The notes: generated by a model not told the origin, from the sequence alone. A stretch of DNA of 64,000 nt from Mesaphorura yosii (GCA_009869945.1 WIXG01000193.1:88221-152220); one strand, 5' to 3'; counted from the first letter of the stretch, positions 45,901-56,576 are shown. A program made the numbers and translations.

Positions 45901-48126
45901 CACAAATATCGAGCTCTTCCTCGATTCCCTCCATTTGCTCGAGCAAGTTGTCTATGTAGTTCAGATAGTCGACGTGCTCATCTGCGTTCTCTGGATACTT
46001 GTTCAGAGTTTTAAGGGCAGTTCGAATCCTCTTCGAAAGCTTCTTCACGTTCTTCACTCCAAACCTGTAAGACAAAGCGTTTGACTTCTGTGACCCTCCA
46101 CAAGTGCAAACGTGAACTTACTGAGGAAGAGTATGATTCAAAACCACAAGACACCGTTTTACAGACGGATAAGCCTTCTTTTGTAGCACCGAGTTGCTCA
46201 CTCGGAAGAGTCCGAGGCTCTGGCCATTTTCAATTCTGTGGGCAAGCAAACGCATTAACAGAATTTTTACTTTATTTACTCATTGCACCGTAAAAACTGC
46301 ATGGGACCATACTGCTCAATGTTTTGCATTTGTTTGTGGTATGTTTCCAGGTATTTCGCAAAAACTCGAACATCTGAGAACAGATGACTGCAATTAGAAC
46401 GTGAATAAAAAATCAAGAGAATTGTCAATCGATTCTGATTGCCTTTTTCATGACGGATTTTCTTGACATTTGTGCCTTGATTTGTAACGCAGAATCCACG
46501 GATGTAATCGAATTTCTCTATGTACGTACGACAGACGTCGAATCCGTGCTCGCAAGCAGTAATAATGACGTCGCGAATTCTAATGAGATCAGGATCTCCA
46601 CTCAGCAGAACTGACATTTGTGGACCTTCGCCACAAGTTTTGTCGCTCATTGCACCGTTGATAATAGGTTGCGTGTACGGATCGAAAATTGTTCGAGGCA
46701 GAAAATTCTTGTAGGCGTAAATTGCTTTTTCCCAACGATTCAGCATGCTTTTCATAATCTTCAAAAACTTGTCGCGTGTGGGCGAGAATCTAAAAAGAAA
46801 AGGCAGCGTACAATTTCACAGCTGTAACGAGTATCAACTTGCAAGCATAGCTCACATTAAAGTCTCCGTGGTCCAGCCACATCCAATATTGAACACGGGC
46901 TCAGTGGAATTGGAAATCTCAACGAGGCCGTTCTACATATTCATTCACAAAGTTATTTGGGCATCGATCAAGCTCGTGAGCGACGAATGCAAGCGGATCA
47001 ATCGACTTACAGCTCTCTCGTTCGTATTTCGCAATGCCTCCAGCGTCTCTAAATAGTCTGGTGCCTTGAAGAATTCCTCAGGAACCTCCTTCACCCGCGT
47101 GCTCAATTCGCACATGAATATCAGCATGGTGTTCTTGTAGATGCGGGCGTACGTCGCTTGAATGTGGTAGTCGATTAAGTGGACAAAACTGCATTAAAGC
47201 GAAGGCTTTCAAATTGAAGAAAAAGCAGCAAGGTCGTCCGCCGCAAAATGCGATTTCTACGATTTCTTTCTTACTTCGTTAGCCGTGAACACAGCCTTTT
47301 CTTTTGAACTTGAAGTGACGGTGGCAGCCATTGCCCAGGATAGTTCAAGACATTAGTGGCTTGAGTCAGGAAATCCTCAAGAGGAACTACGCCAAAGGAA
47401 ACAGGACACGTTGTAGAAAAACCGGAGCCAGCAAGTTAGAATTCATTTTAAGCTTCCGGAGTTACCTTCCAGTGCCTTCATATAGAATTTCATCTCGTCG
47501 GGGTATTCATCCGGTGAGAATCCGGCTTCGACCAAGGCAGACCGGCAAGCAGATGCCACCATTTCCGCAGCAATGCCTTCAAACTGCCTTAGCTTCTTGT
47601 ACACTTCTTTCAGCCTTCTGTCTTGGTGTACCAGAAACCTTTTGAGGTCGTATGTCTCGTGCGGATTCATAGACAAGAATACCATGGCGGACAGCTGCGG
47701 GCAAGAAAAGCAATGTCATTCAATGCCAGGCAGATACAGATTCTATAGAAGAGAGCGAAGCCAATTCTAAAACTACGCACCCGCGTACGCACCTTTTCTG
47801 TCATTCTAAACAGCTCCAGCATCATCATTCGCAGTGGAGCCTTAGTGATGAACAGTGACCGCGTCAATTCACGCCGGTACTGCCTGATTTTGGCCAACCG
47901 GATGTTGTGGTGCCACCAATAAAATGCCTTCCAGAGACGATATTGTGCGAAGAATGGAATCTAAAGTTAAGTATAAAAATAGCATACAATTACGACACTT
48001 ACATTAAGGTCACATCCGTTGACCTGTACAGTGCCGTTGGGTTACCTTTCTCAGTTGCTCGATTTTGAGTCGTTCGGCGGTATCGATGAATTCGAGGTAG
48101 CCGAAGCGGCGGATATAGGTGTCCAT
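30963..48126 (-). CDS. DNAH6: Axonemal dynein heavy chain 6 (inner-arm, single-headed type)
   Basis: ATP-driven motor of motile cilia and flagella. About 45 exons with short GT-AG introns; roughly 3,900 codons by my exon sum (human DNAH6 is about 4,158). Exons 1-6 are 48046-48126, 47793-47960, 47466-47694, 47275-47386, 47011-47188 and 46856-46932; the last six are 32509-32692, 32220-32445, 31808-32158, 31643-31735, 31375-31557 and 30963-31304. Order: linker ([17 protein letters not shown] near 44.05 kb); AAA1 loop [11 protein letters not shown]2 [11 protein letters not shown]3 GPTGTGKS split by an intron; AAA4 GVGGSGKQ; stalk coiled coils flanking the microtubule-binding tip (36.9-37.8 kb); AAA5/6 and C-terminal domain ending [11 protein letters not shown]...LLSQLTD. 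Best match by eye is DNAH6 rather than DNAH1/2/7, from [17 protein letters not shown] and [15 protein letters not shown]. One exon boundary (about 46.4-46.5 kb) is unresolved. The N-terminal tail appears about 250 residues shorter than human. The exon at 34763-37392 is interrupted by a 63-bp intron at 35099-35161. Confidence 0.93.
32937..33300 (+). pseudogene. Nested plus-strand coding remnant or gene with one frameshift
   Basis: An ATG at 32937 opens [20 protein letters not shown] and continues to about 33013. A one-base shift there carries on as [15 protein letters not shown] and runs in a single frame to a stop at 33300, ending [17 protein letters not shown]. The two parts together would give about 120 residues of highly charged, lysine/glutamate-rich protein. 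AATAAA follows at about 33365. No intron is needed. It looks like a processed copy or a young nested gene, antisense to dynein. I do not recognise the family. A tiny intron or a sequencing error could also explain the shift. Confidence 0.45.
34002..34515 (+). mobile_element. Decayed GIY-YIG-type retroelement fragment (Penelope-like?)
   Basis: Plus-strand frames, with a shift at about 34170 and a stop at 34367-34369, read RFLLTIASH, then [15 protein letters not shown], then [17 protein letters not shown] and [12 protein letters not shown]. The layout (paired cysteines, a CSS.NVVY.I.C..C block, YVGST-like motif, then R..H) resembles the GIY-YIG endonuclease region seen at the C-terminus of Penelope-like elements. 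The piece is frameshifted and has no visible reverse transcriptase next to it, so it should be inactive. Assignment rests on motif resemblance by eye. Confidence 0.45.
38849..38872 (-). other. DNAH6: DNAH6 AAA4 Walker A
   Basis: Encodes GVGGSGKQ followed by [12 protein letters not shown], the usual AAA4 form. It is intact. Confidence 0.93.
40182..40284 (-). other. DNAH6: DNAH6 AAA3 Walker A split by a 73-bp intron
   Basis: [10 protein letters not shown] ends the exon at 40262 and the next exon begins at 40188 with the second base of the following glycine codon, giving [10 protein letters not shown]. The spliced loop GPTGTGKS is intact. Confidence 0.9.
41433..41456 (-). other. DNAH6: DNAH6 AAA2 Walker A
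   Basis: Encodes GPTGGGKT directly after VMLV; intact nucleotide-binding loop of the second AAA module. Confidence 0.93.
42878..42901 (-). other. DNAH6: DNAH6 AAA1 Walker A (main ATPase site)
   Basis: Encodes GPAGTGKT, followed by [11 protein letters not shown] and, in the next exons, GWCCFDEFNRID carrying Walker B. The loop is intact, so the principal motor ATPase should work. Confidence 0.95.
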
Positions 48127-48687
48127 GTTGTGCAACTCACGAGTTCTTTTCTTCCCACTTACTTTAAGATTTCTTTCTTGCGAAGTTTGAACTCATAAAT
48201 TCGTAAATATCTTCAAGAAAACTTTGCTTGATTAGCTTCAAAGGGAATCACTCGCCCGTCCGCCTTCTGGCCGTCGAACAACGTTATGAAAGTAAGCAAG
48301 GGAAGCGACATTCGGCAGAAGTGTTTTGTTTATTGCTCAATGGCTGATTCGAAGACTGATATAGTAACTGATAAGGGATGGGTCACTCCGTTGCTGGGAG
48401 AGAAACTGGATGCAGAAGTAACTGATTGTGTGTGATCTTTGCTAGTCTTGGCTCATGGCTCTTTGATTCACTGCCTGGCCTGGCCATGCTGCATGAATTT
48501 GGTTTTATTAAATCGATTGCACTTCATTCTCACATTTATGCCGGCATTGTTATAAAAGTGTTCGGAAAATAGTCAGAAGCAAGTTCATTTCAGCGAAGTT
48601 GTTTACGAATATGCTTTATTTTCAATGACAAATTATTGTAACTAATACTTGAAACGTGTGCAGGAGCGTTGAACTGTTGGAATTGGA
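48127..48687 (-). promoter_or_regulatory. DNAH6 upstream region / COQ6 3' flank
   Basis: 561 bases between COQ6 stop and the first dynein methionine I can support. It holds the COQ6 polyadenylation signal (48615-48620). No exon for the missing dynein N-terminal tail was recognised. The frame upstream of the dynein ATG stays open for at least 15 codons, so the start could lie a little further upstream. Confidence 0.45.
48615..48620 (-). promoter_or_regulatory. Polyadenylation signal of COQ6
   Basis: AATAAA on the minus strand, 68 bases after the COQ6 stop. Confidence 0.65.
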
Positions 48688-51538
48688 CTACGCGGCAGCT
48701 TGAGACATAATGATTTTCTGGAAGGGAGAGTAATATGCCAGTTAATCGTCAATCGTTATTAAACGTCAATCAACGTATACGTACCTTGAGCATGTCAGAA
48801 GAGTTAACCAGAGAAAGTCCTACACTTCGCAATGCAACAATGGGAGAAAGGTCGAAACTGTAGAGGCGATGCAGAAAGTCAATTCCTGACTGAATAGTGA
48901 AGTTATGTCTTTGACGTTCTGTTTCGTACTCCTTCAAAATGTCGTAGGATCCTAAAAAGTCGGTTCAGAAGTCTGAAACATTTGATACAAAGCTGTACAT
49001 ATGTTGTCCAATACCAATATCACCACCAATACCAGCTGCGTTGTCGATTACATTCTGAAGGCATTCGACATCACCAAATCCTAAGTTAAGCCCCTGGCCA
49101 GCAAGTGGGTGGACCCTGTGAGCAGCATCACTGAAAGCAACAAGTGCGGAATTTTAACTGTGCCAGGTCACCAACCAACGTAATTTTAGGTCGAATCCTC
49201 ACCCAATCAAAACGGATCGTCTGCTCACGTAATACGCAGCATGCCCAAATCCAAGAGGAAATGTTGCTCTTGAACCACTTGCGACTTCTGAGACAGAAGG
49301 TGGGAACATTCGGGGCCCTTTCCCACCCAAATTCAGTGCTGAGAGAAAATCACAGGACTTCTGAACCAATATTGACTTGGGATGTTGCTGCCACTGTAAC
49401 AATCAAAAGAGTACTTGGTTAGTAAAATAAATAGGACTGAGGCGAACAACCCCACTCCTCGATTTAATTGATAATGAATAAACAAATAAACAATTTATCG
49501 CAATTAACCACAGTGCGATAATTGGGACCATCGCCTCTTTGACACTATACTTGGAACTGGGAATTGAGAAATAGATGCGCGCAAGAAGCGATGTATTCGC
49601 TCATAATACTCTTCATAGTGAAGTAAAGAGGCACGAATAGATACGAATTTTAACGGTCCTACAAGTTCAGCACGAAAGGTTCTGTTGTAGAAGTTCAGAA
49701 TGGTTTGACCATCAACAGGTCCGTGCCCATAGGGACCAGCGTGCAATTGTGCACTTGTCAAAATTAGCACGAAACTCAAAAGGCGTACAGGGCACAGGGA
49801 AGAGATCATTTCGTTGATGATGGACATTACTGGAGATTGGAGCTTTCCGTCGCGTACCCTTCGGACTTGACTGAGTTTTCTCTGGCAGGCCATTCCTCTG
49901 GGACAGGTTTAATTCACAATCCTTCCCCAGTCGAACCGTACATTTAGACAAATCGCAATCATCGAAATTTTGACGCATTTCCGCTTTTGAAAGTGATAAG
50001 GGCAACGATTGGACGCAATCTCTGGAGGGAATCTTTTCAACCACACTGTATTTTAAATGCAGTGTCTATAGAAATTAAATACTAATTTAATTGCAATAAA
50101 TTAGCCCCGAGGAATGGGATTGTCCTCCTCAACCCTACTCTACTTGAAATCTTAACGTGACTCTTACATAGGCTGAATTCACTGCATCGACGAAGTCGTC
50201 CGGTGACATGTGCATCAACTCCTTTGCTTTGTCATGTGTGGTACTCCATACCAAGGAACTGTATTCCTCCGATAACTACGCATTACATATAAGTCACGAA
50301 ACAAACAGTATTAGCATTACGGGTCCAATGTCCGTTCAACTGTTCAGTTTTTAAATAGAACGTACGGGCAGCAATGCAATCGGCCCTCCCGTCGGCAAAA
50401 ATCTCTGCCAGGCGACGGTGTTCTGCGAAGGCTATATTCAGAAATATTTGTAAGCGCTTGCCACGACTTCGATATTAAGGCTTTCTAAATATTACCTCAG
50501 TCAATTTTAAAGTAGCTACAACTGCAGTTCGGTCGTAGTTAAAGTTTATGTACGGTGAATTGATTGTGGATCTAACTTTGGAATTAAATCCATCAGCCCC
50601 CACCTGGAATATACAAAAATTACAAGTCAGTACTGACAATTAAAGGTGCTTGCGAAATTGATCTTACAAGAAGAGAAGTTTTGAGGACTCGATTGTCCTT
50701 AAGCCCAATTGTTGCTAACTGCGACTCTTCGCCATTTGCTGGAATCGTGCATGATTTCAAGTGAGATCCAAATTCCACTTGCACGTTCTTTGTCTTGAAA
50801 GACCGAAAAGTAAAATAGTCGTGAGGGAGGGTCAAGACTCAAGACGTCATGACTAACTCACCTCCTCTAAGGCTTTAGAAATAGCGTATGCCAAAACAGG
50901 ATTCTCGACGATGTAAGACACCGGGGATGCGTACTCTTGATTATTAAATGTGATCGCTGCACTCGAAAGGGCGTCCCAAACCTTTGATTAACAATTTCAT
51001 GAAAGTTGGTTAAGATGCCACTAATTTATATCTAGTGAATTACACAAATAGTTTTGCTACCTGCAACGCATACACTTCTTTAAATCTCCAAACAGACTTC
51101 CAAATCCCAAATTTCTCCAGTAGCTTCTTAGACCCAGGTGACACAGCCACGACCCGATTACTAAATTCTTGGCTTCCCTCATTTCCAGGTATCTTAACAT
51201 GTGCATCATTTGCCGACTCCAACAACAGAATTTTTCTGCTTTCCAGCCTTGGAGTTTTACCTGTAACGTCCCAAATTGACTTAAAGGCAGTGAAAGTGAA
51301 AGCCCAGAGAACTCTTACCAAGCGCCACTGCTAATGCGGTTCCCACCAACCCTCCGCCAGCAATAACTACATCATAAATTGGTTCGTTCGACCCAGCTCC
51401 TGCGTGCTCGGCGCGAGCGGATGCCTTCGGATTGCTTTTCCCTGACCTGGGCTCCGAATTCTGACTGTAGTGTCTTGAAACTTCAAAAATTATCCGATTG
51501 GAGCACCGACACAAGTAAGTTCCTCTGGCCGAAATCAT
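48688..51538 (-). CDS. COQ6: Ubiquinone biosynthesis monooxygenase COQ6
   Basis: FAD-dependent monooxygenase that hydroxylates the ring at C5 in coenzyme Q synthesis, on the matrix side of the inner mitochondrial membrane. Eleven exons: 51319-51538, 51061-51260, 50862-50981, 50668-50793, 50496-50603, 50366-50431, 50168-50275, 49203-49393, 49015-49130, 48785-48951 and 48688-48717; 1452 nt, 483 aa. The first 50 residues ([15 protein letters not shown]) look like a mitochondrial targeting signal. Flavin motifs in order: [19 protein letters not shown] (Rossmann GxGxxG type), [22 protein letters not shown], and the second FAD block [21 protein letters not shown], split by an intron after LIG. The C-terminal [15 protein letters not shown] and QAAA end are as in animals. 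Introns are 50-90 bp except intron 7 (774 bp), which holds an extra open frame. DNAH6 follows on the same strand; SmydA is divergent. Confidence 0.95.
49504..49827 (-). CDS. Possible nested secreted-protein ORF in COQ6 intron 7
   Basis: Inside the 774-bp intron (49394-50167), on the same strand as COQ6, a frame of 107 codons begins at 49827 (the frame is open to 49893). Its N-terminus, [18 protein letters not shown], resembles a signal peptide, with small residues before the predicted cut. The rest ([33 protein letters not shown]) has no recognised domain. A second overlapping frame (49712-50044) shares the interval, so chance cannot be excluded. Alternatively it marks a degraded insertion. 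Confidence 0.25.
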   Translation of the reverse strand: MSIINEMISSLCPVRLLSFVLILTSAQLHAGPYGHGPVDGQTILNFYNRTFRAELVGPLKFVSIRASLLHYEEYYERIHRFLRASISQFPVPSIVSKRRWSQLSHCG

Positions 51539-52136
51539 GATGTACGCTTTTTCAACACCAGTTAAATGACAACAGATGTGAAATTAAATTAAGAGGAAAG
51601 TGTTGCAACAGTTGCAAGTCGAATTCCCACGAATCATGATAATTCATAATTGTCATTTTCGTACTAAAAAAAATTCAAAATCCGATACTACAATGTTCTC
51701 TTCTCTTTGTTGCGTTCCCTTACTTTGAAAGATCCGCATTATAACTTTCGTCTTCGATTCAGCTTGAAATCGCAGTTCCCCACTTTTGCACTAGAACTAG
51801 AACAAAATAACGTTGGGATTTGGATACCGTCAGCATCAGTGCCAACTTCCGCCTACAACAGAAAAATGATAAGTTGCCAGTACGCTGAAGAATTCGGCAC
51901 GAACGTGCAGCATCCGCTTTCCACCTTCGTTTTTACACTTTAGGGAATGTGTAACGGTGTAACGCGTATTGAGATATTTTTGGAATCAATAAACGATCAT
52001 TCACTATTTTTATCTGTGGCTGATCTCTTCTAACGTAGCATACCAAAGTCGGAGGGCAAGAGATAGTTCGATATGCTCAGGATATGTAGTTTCTGTTAGT
52101 TTGCGTGGGTAATCAGTGTGCTTGAGACAAATAGAC
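51539..52136. promoter_or_regulatory. Divergent intergenic region COQ6 / SmydA
   Basis: 598 bases between two opposite start codons. It should hold both promoters and 5' UTRs. No TATA box at the usual distance and no other gene are seen. Confidence 0.4.
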
Positions 52137-54183
52137 ATGGAGGACATCAACGCAATTCCAGGCCAATGCGTGGTTTGCGCCGTGTCTGCTTCCAAATGTT
52201 GTTCAAACTGCCGGAAAGTTTATTACTGCTGCACTGAGCACCAGAAGGCTGACCGGAAGACACATAAAAGGCTTTGCTATCCGATAATTCTGAAGTGTGA
52301 CGAAGTTCAAGGTAGAATTTTTGTGGCGACGAAGAACCTTCAGCCTGGTGAACTGATATTCACCGACGAGGCGCTGGTGTACGGCCCAAGTGGTGCTGAA
52401 CCGTACCTCCATCGAATCTGTCTTGGCTGCTTCCGAGTGGTTCAAAATGGAAAAACGTGTTCCCGTTGTGGTTGGCCAGTTTGCGGAGAACAATGCGAAA
52501 AGGTAGTATAAACCTATAAAAGTGTGTGCTTCTCAATTCATTGTGTTGTTCATGCGTGCATTCTTAATTCAGACTTCTTGCCATGCCGAGTTTGAATGTC
52601 CGATCTTCGCTGCCCATGGCATCAAGTTCAGCGACACCATCACGTTGCCACTGCACTACGACCTGATCAAGTACTTGAGAACCGCCCTGATGAAAGAGAA
52701 GCAGCCTATCTACTGGAACCAATTCATCCGGTGCATGGCTTCGCATAAGGAGCAAAGATCTTCGAACCCGGTAGATATCCTAATAACTAACACCGCCTAC
52801 GAATTTATTCACGACACGTGTTTGTTGGCCCAATATGACATTGATACAATAAGTCACATCGTGGGGACTTGGACGGTCAATTCCTTCGGGGCAAATCCGC
52901 CTTCTGGAGCGAATCCTCAAGGAAGGTCAAGCTACACTTCTGCGCTATTGATTGCTCACTCTGGTGATCGTTAATAATTTATGTTGTAGTAAATGATTTG
53001 AGGCCCATTGAGCTTGAACTGCTAAACGCTTGAAATATTGAAAGCGAGCAGCACGTTGTTTGTGCCTAGTTTCACTTGCTGAATGAAAGACTCATTCATC
53101 TTTTCCTTTGCAGGCTAGCTTCATTTTTGTTCCCGAAGACGGCAATTGCTTCACATTCTTGCATTGCGAATACACGAGGGATTCTAATGGAAGATGACCA
53201 AAGTTGGAAGAAGAATGAGAATAGTAATGGTCGGCTTTTATTTACCATGAAATTGATTTGCTCCATGCCAATTCCTGCTGGACATCAAATTCACACAACG
53301 TATGTCAATGTGAATGAAGGAACGCACGAACGACAGCAAGTTCTGGCGGAAAACTACTACTTTGCATGCAAATGTGCAAGATGCATGGATCCCACCGAAC
53401 TCGGGACCAATTTCTCCTCAATCAAATGCCAGAAATGCTCAACTGGATATTTTCTGCCTGTGAATCCAACTGAGAAGTACTCGCAATGGAAATGTGGAGG
53501 TTGCAATGCAAGTGCGAATTACTCAGACATTTGTGGCTTCGTTTGCAAGATCAAGGCGATGCGTGATGCGATTTTGGACAAGCGCACATCGTCCAAGTCC
53601 AGGCTTGAGGCAATCTCGAGACTGGAGAATCTGCTGCGGGACAATACCAAGCCGGCATTGCATCCAAATCATTGGCTAGTCATCGACATCGAATTTAATT
53701 TGTTACAGCTCATTGTGGCAAGCATTTCGAGTGGGGAAGTCGCGAAGAATCGTGGCGACTATTTTGAGAATGCTAATGAAATGGTGCTGACTCGCAGATT
53801 GATTGATTTGTGCCAGCACTGCCTGTCAATTGCGAATGTCATTCAGCCGGGGTTTAATATCTACAGAGGTAAGACGTAGTCTGGTGACGATGCATGCTGG
53901 ATATGATGCTGCTATTGCAAATCATTGTCATCTTTCAGCCAAACTGCTTTATTGCATGGTTGAAGCGAGTATGAATCAAATCGTGCTTGATTTTGGAAGC
54001 AAATCCTCCAGCAAGCGCAATCGCCAGCCTCAGAAGCAAGAAATTCAATCCATCATTAAACATGCAGAGGAGGCATTCGAAATCTTATCACCGGAGCCTG
54101 AATGGAATGAGTACGGTCGTCTGGCAAAGAAGCTGAAGAATACCATCAGTCAACTGAATATTATGTTAAGAAGTCTGAAATGA
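52137..54183 (+). CDS. SET and MYND domain protein, SmydA-like
   Basis: Member of the SMYD family (lysine methyltransferase fold), most like the arthropod-restricted SmydA group. Four exons: 52137-52502, 52573-52925, 53114-53868 and 53939-54183; 1719 nt, 572 aa, GT-AG introns of 70, 188 and 70 bp. The MYND zinc finger is at residues about 11-47 (CVVCAVSASKCCSNC then YYCCTEHQKADRKTHKRLC). The split SET domain follows: GRIFVATKNLQPGELIFTDE, then, after an insert with a second cysteine-rich cluster (ICLGCF, CSRCGWPVC), the AIASHSCIANT core, YVNVNEGTHERQQVL, and the post-SET cysteines CKCARC. The usual NHSC is SHSC here. The C-terminal part is helical. In the SmydA group substrates are unknown. 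The ATG at 52137 was chosen because the frame further upstream offers only a GTG. Confidence 0.9.
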
Positions 54184-55544
54184 GAACCCGACAAACATTC
54201 TCGTGCTGGCTAGATGCTGGGCGGGTATGCTCTATAACTGTTGTTGCTGTTGTATGATTTCGGCACTTTCCCACAATTTCCCTTTAATTCCACCGATATC
54301 AATTACGTGATGTTACGTTACTGGCAAGGCCCTCATGAGCGAGTGCCGTTAAAACGACAATGCACCACCGATGAGAAAACAATACAGTACTAATGCCGCC
54401 AGTTCTGAAACGGTACCGCGCCGTTAACGCTAGAACGGTGCTAATTTGCCCTATCACTGAGCCAGCACCGGTTCGTTAAAGCGCCATTACCGGAAAGCCA
54501 TCATTATACATACACATACATATATTATTATCATGTATGATATGATATTACAAAGTGCACTTGCGCTCTCCACTCCAAGGCAATACACATGAGCCCAAAC
54601 CTGGCTTTTGGGAAACATTAATATTACTTTTAAAATATCTGCAGGCTCTGTTTCATTTATGCAAAAGATGAAAGTCCTAATTAAATGCTATAATTATTTA
54701 CATTCGTTTTTTTCAAAACTATGATTGTTTTGGATAAATACCACGAAACGTTTGTGACACACAGCTTTGCGTTGATTTTTAAGAGCCGGTGTCGTACCAG
54801 CAAACCAAGCAGCTTAACAACACGAGGATGTTTGTCGGGAAGCTGTAGGTTTACTGTTGTAATCTAATAAATTAATTTCTGGTAAAAATCGATCGAGCAA
54901 AGGTCGTTTTGTTCAGTCTGTGTCCTTCAACAATGTCAAAGTCAAGGCAAACACGATTGTCTGTTTGGAACACATTCGCCATCGCTCTGATGCCGCCTGT
55001 GCTGTGGTCAGCTTAGCATGCTTCATTTATATACAGTACGTAATTAATCGTCTCATGAACATGAACCTGGAATATTAATTTGCATTAAGTTGTATGGGCA
55101 TCCAAAACTCACAAACGCTTACCTTATAATAAAGAAAAATGCCAAACACAGCTATAACTCGACGGCAGTCTCGTCTCGTGATGGCAAATCAATACACGTA
55201 ACACGTTGATAATTATATTGCATGAACTCGTAGGTTGAGTAGACTGGACACGACCTTGATGCTTGCTTCTGGCTTCAGAAGAGAACAGTCTGTGTGGGCT
55301 GCTAATGCCTAATGTGATTTTAGTTTTCAGCACAGCGAGCACAATACAAAGTTGTGACTTTTCGTGTCCAGTTGCTGTACAAAGCCGGTCAACCCCGGTA
55401 ATAGTTGCACAAGTTCATTTGTATTATGTTGTGAAATATTCGTGGTACAGAGCCAAGCCAAAAACTGCATCACGATATCGATATTACGAATTTGGATTCG
55501 AAACTGTCTACCAACTTTTTGTAACCGAAACTGAACTACAGGAG
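54184..55544. other. Intergenic, SmydA 3' end to GHR 5' UTR
   Basis: No gene recognised. Contains a short TA/CA-rich microsatellite-like stretch around 54508-54552. The right end is probably the promoter and noncoding first exon of the glutathionyl-hydroquinone reductase (donor GGAG/GTAAGG at 55545). Confidence 0.5.
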
Positions 55545-55641
55545 GTAAGGCAGTATTTGCAATTCAAACTTTAGAATCGAATTAGTAGCTTTCCACATAA
55601 AGAACTAACGAGCTCAATAATTTATTGTTTTCGCCTTGCAG
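55545..55641 (+). other. 5' UTR intron of the glutathionyl-hydroquinone reductase gene
   Basis: Donor GTAAGG at 55545 and acceptor CCTTGCAG ending at 55641, 8 bases before the start codon. Joining the exons does not extend the reading frame of the enzyme, so the intron is untranslated. Confidence 0.6.
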
Positions 55642-55649
55642 AAGCGATC

Positions 55650-56576
55650 ATGGCGTCTTCAGCTGAGAAGCCAGACATCCTGAAGTGGGAGAATGACAAA
55701 GGCGAGTTCATTCGCAAAGATTCACAATTCCGGAATTTCATCAGCGTAGATGGCCCATATCCACCTGAAGCAAATCGGTACCATCTGTACATCAGTCTTG
55801 CCTGCCCATGGGCGCATCGTACACTGATTGTACGGAATTTGAAGGGTTTGGACAAGATCATTGGTCTGTCAATTGTCCATTATTTGATGGGGCCGAAAGG
55901 ATGGGAGTTCCGTGGCGAAGAAGAAGGCTGCATCCCGGATACGGTGAATGGATTCCAGTATTTGCGCGAAATCTACTTCTTGAGCAACCCAAATTACAAT
56001 GGACGCTTCACGGTGCCGATTCTCTTCGACACCAAAACCAACACCATCGTGAACAACGAAAGCTCGGAAATCATTCGTATGTTCAACACCGAATTCAATC
56101 ATCTGCCAACGACGAATGCGGCGCTGGATTTGTATCCATCAAGTCTTCGCCCTAGAATTGAGGAGCTGAATCCCATCATTTACGACGGGATCAACAACGG
56201 AGTTTACAAGGCTGGATTTGCAACAGCTCAGGCTTCGTATGAAGAGAACGCGAGGCTTGTTCATCGCACTCTGCTGCAAGTGGAGGCCATTCTGAAGGAT
56301 AAGTACATTTGTGGTGGAGCATTAACCGAGACGGATATCCGGCTCTTTACGTCCATTGTCAGATTTGACCCGGTGTATTACGGGCACTTCAAGTGCAATC
56401 TCGTCTCAGTCCGTGAGTTGCCGAACTTGTCACGCTGGATGAAGGAAATCTTCGAAATGAAGGGCATCAAAGAAACGGTGAACATCGACCATATCAAGAA
56501 GCATTACTACATGTCACACTTGCAAATCAATCCAACCGGAGTGGTTCCGCTGTACATTGGACCACTCTTTGAATAA
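55650..56576 (+). CDS. S-glutathionyl-hydroquinone reductase (ECM4/YqjG/PcpF family)
   Basis: Xi-class glutathione transferase that removes glutathione from glutathionyl-hydroquinones, regenerating quinols. The CDS is a single exon of 308 aa, matching bacterial YqjG (328) and shorter than yeast ECM4 (370). The thioredoxin-fold N-terminal half carries the catalytic motif ACPWAHRTL with the nucleophile at Cys52, then IGLSIVHYLM, KGWEF, FTVPILFDTKTN with the cis-Pro, and NNESSEIIRMFN, which binds the glutamyl end of glutathione. The helical half holds NNGVYKAGFATAQASYEENA, DIRLFTSIVRFDPVYYGHFK and MKGIKETVNIDHIKKHYY, all typical of the Xi class. The C-terminus is complete (NPTGVVPL). The family is known mainly from bacteria, archaea, fungi and plants, so presence in an animal genome suggests horizontal transfer. 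The gene has a 97-bp 5' UTR intron, so it is embedded in animal gene architecture. It converges with the neighbouring PLP enzyme 70 bases away. Confidence 0.93.
   Translation: MASSAEKPDILKWENDKGEFIRKDSQFRNFISVDGPYPPEANRYHLYISLACPWAHRTLIVRNLKGLDKIIGLSIVHYLMGPKGWEFRGEEEGCIPDTVNGFQYLREIYFLSNPNYNGRFTVPILFDTKTNTIVNNESSEIIRMFNTEFNHLPTTNAALDLYPSSLRPRIEELNPIIYDGINNGVYKAGFATAQASYEENARLVHRTLLQVEAILKDKYICGGALTETDIRLFTSIVRFDPVYYGHFKCNLVSVRELPNLSRWMKEIFEMKGIKETVNIDHIKKHYYMSHLQINPTGVVPLYIGPLFE

Noticed and set aside
49712-50044. Reading the 110-codon frame upstream of the nested ORF as a COQ6 exon
   Set aside because: The preceding exon ends in phase 0 and this segment would begin with an in-frame stop; joining 50168 directly to 49393 keeps frame and restores the expected tryptophan after NSAY.
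55263-55574. 103-codon plus frame upstream of the hydroquinone reductase
   Set aside because: The donor at 55545 lies inside it and splicing does not join it in frame with the enzyme; it is better explained as 5' UTR and promoter sequence.
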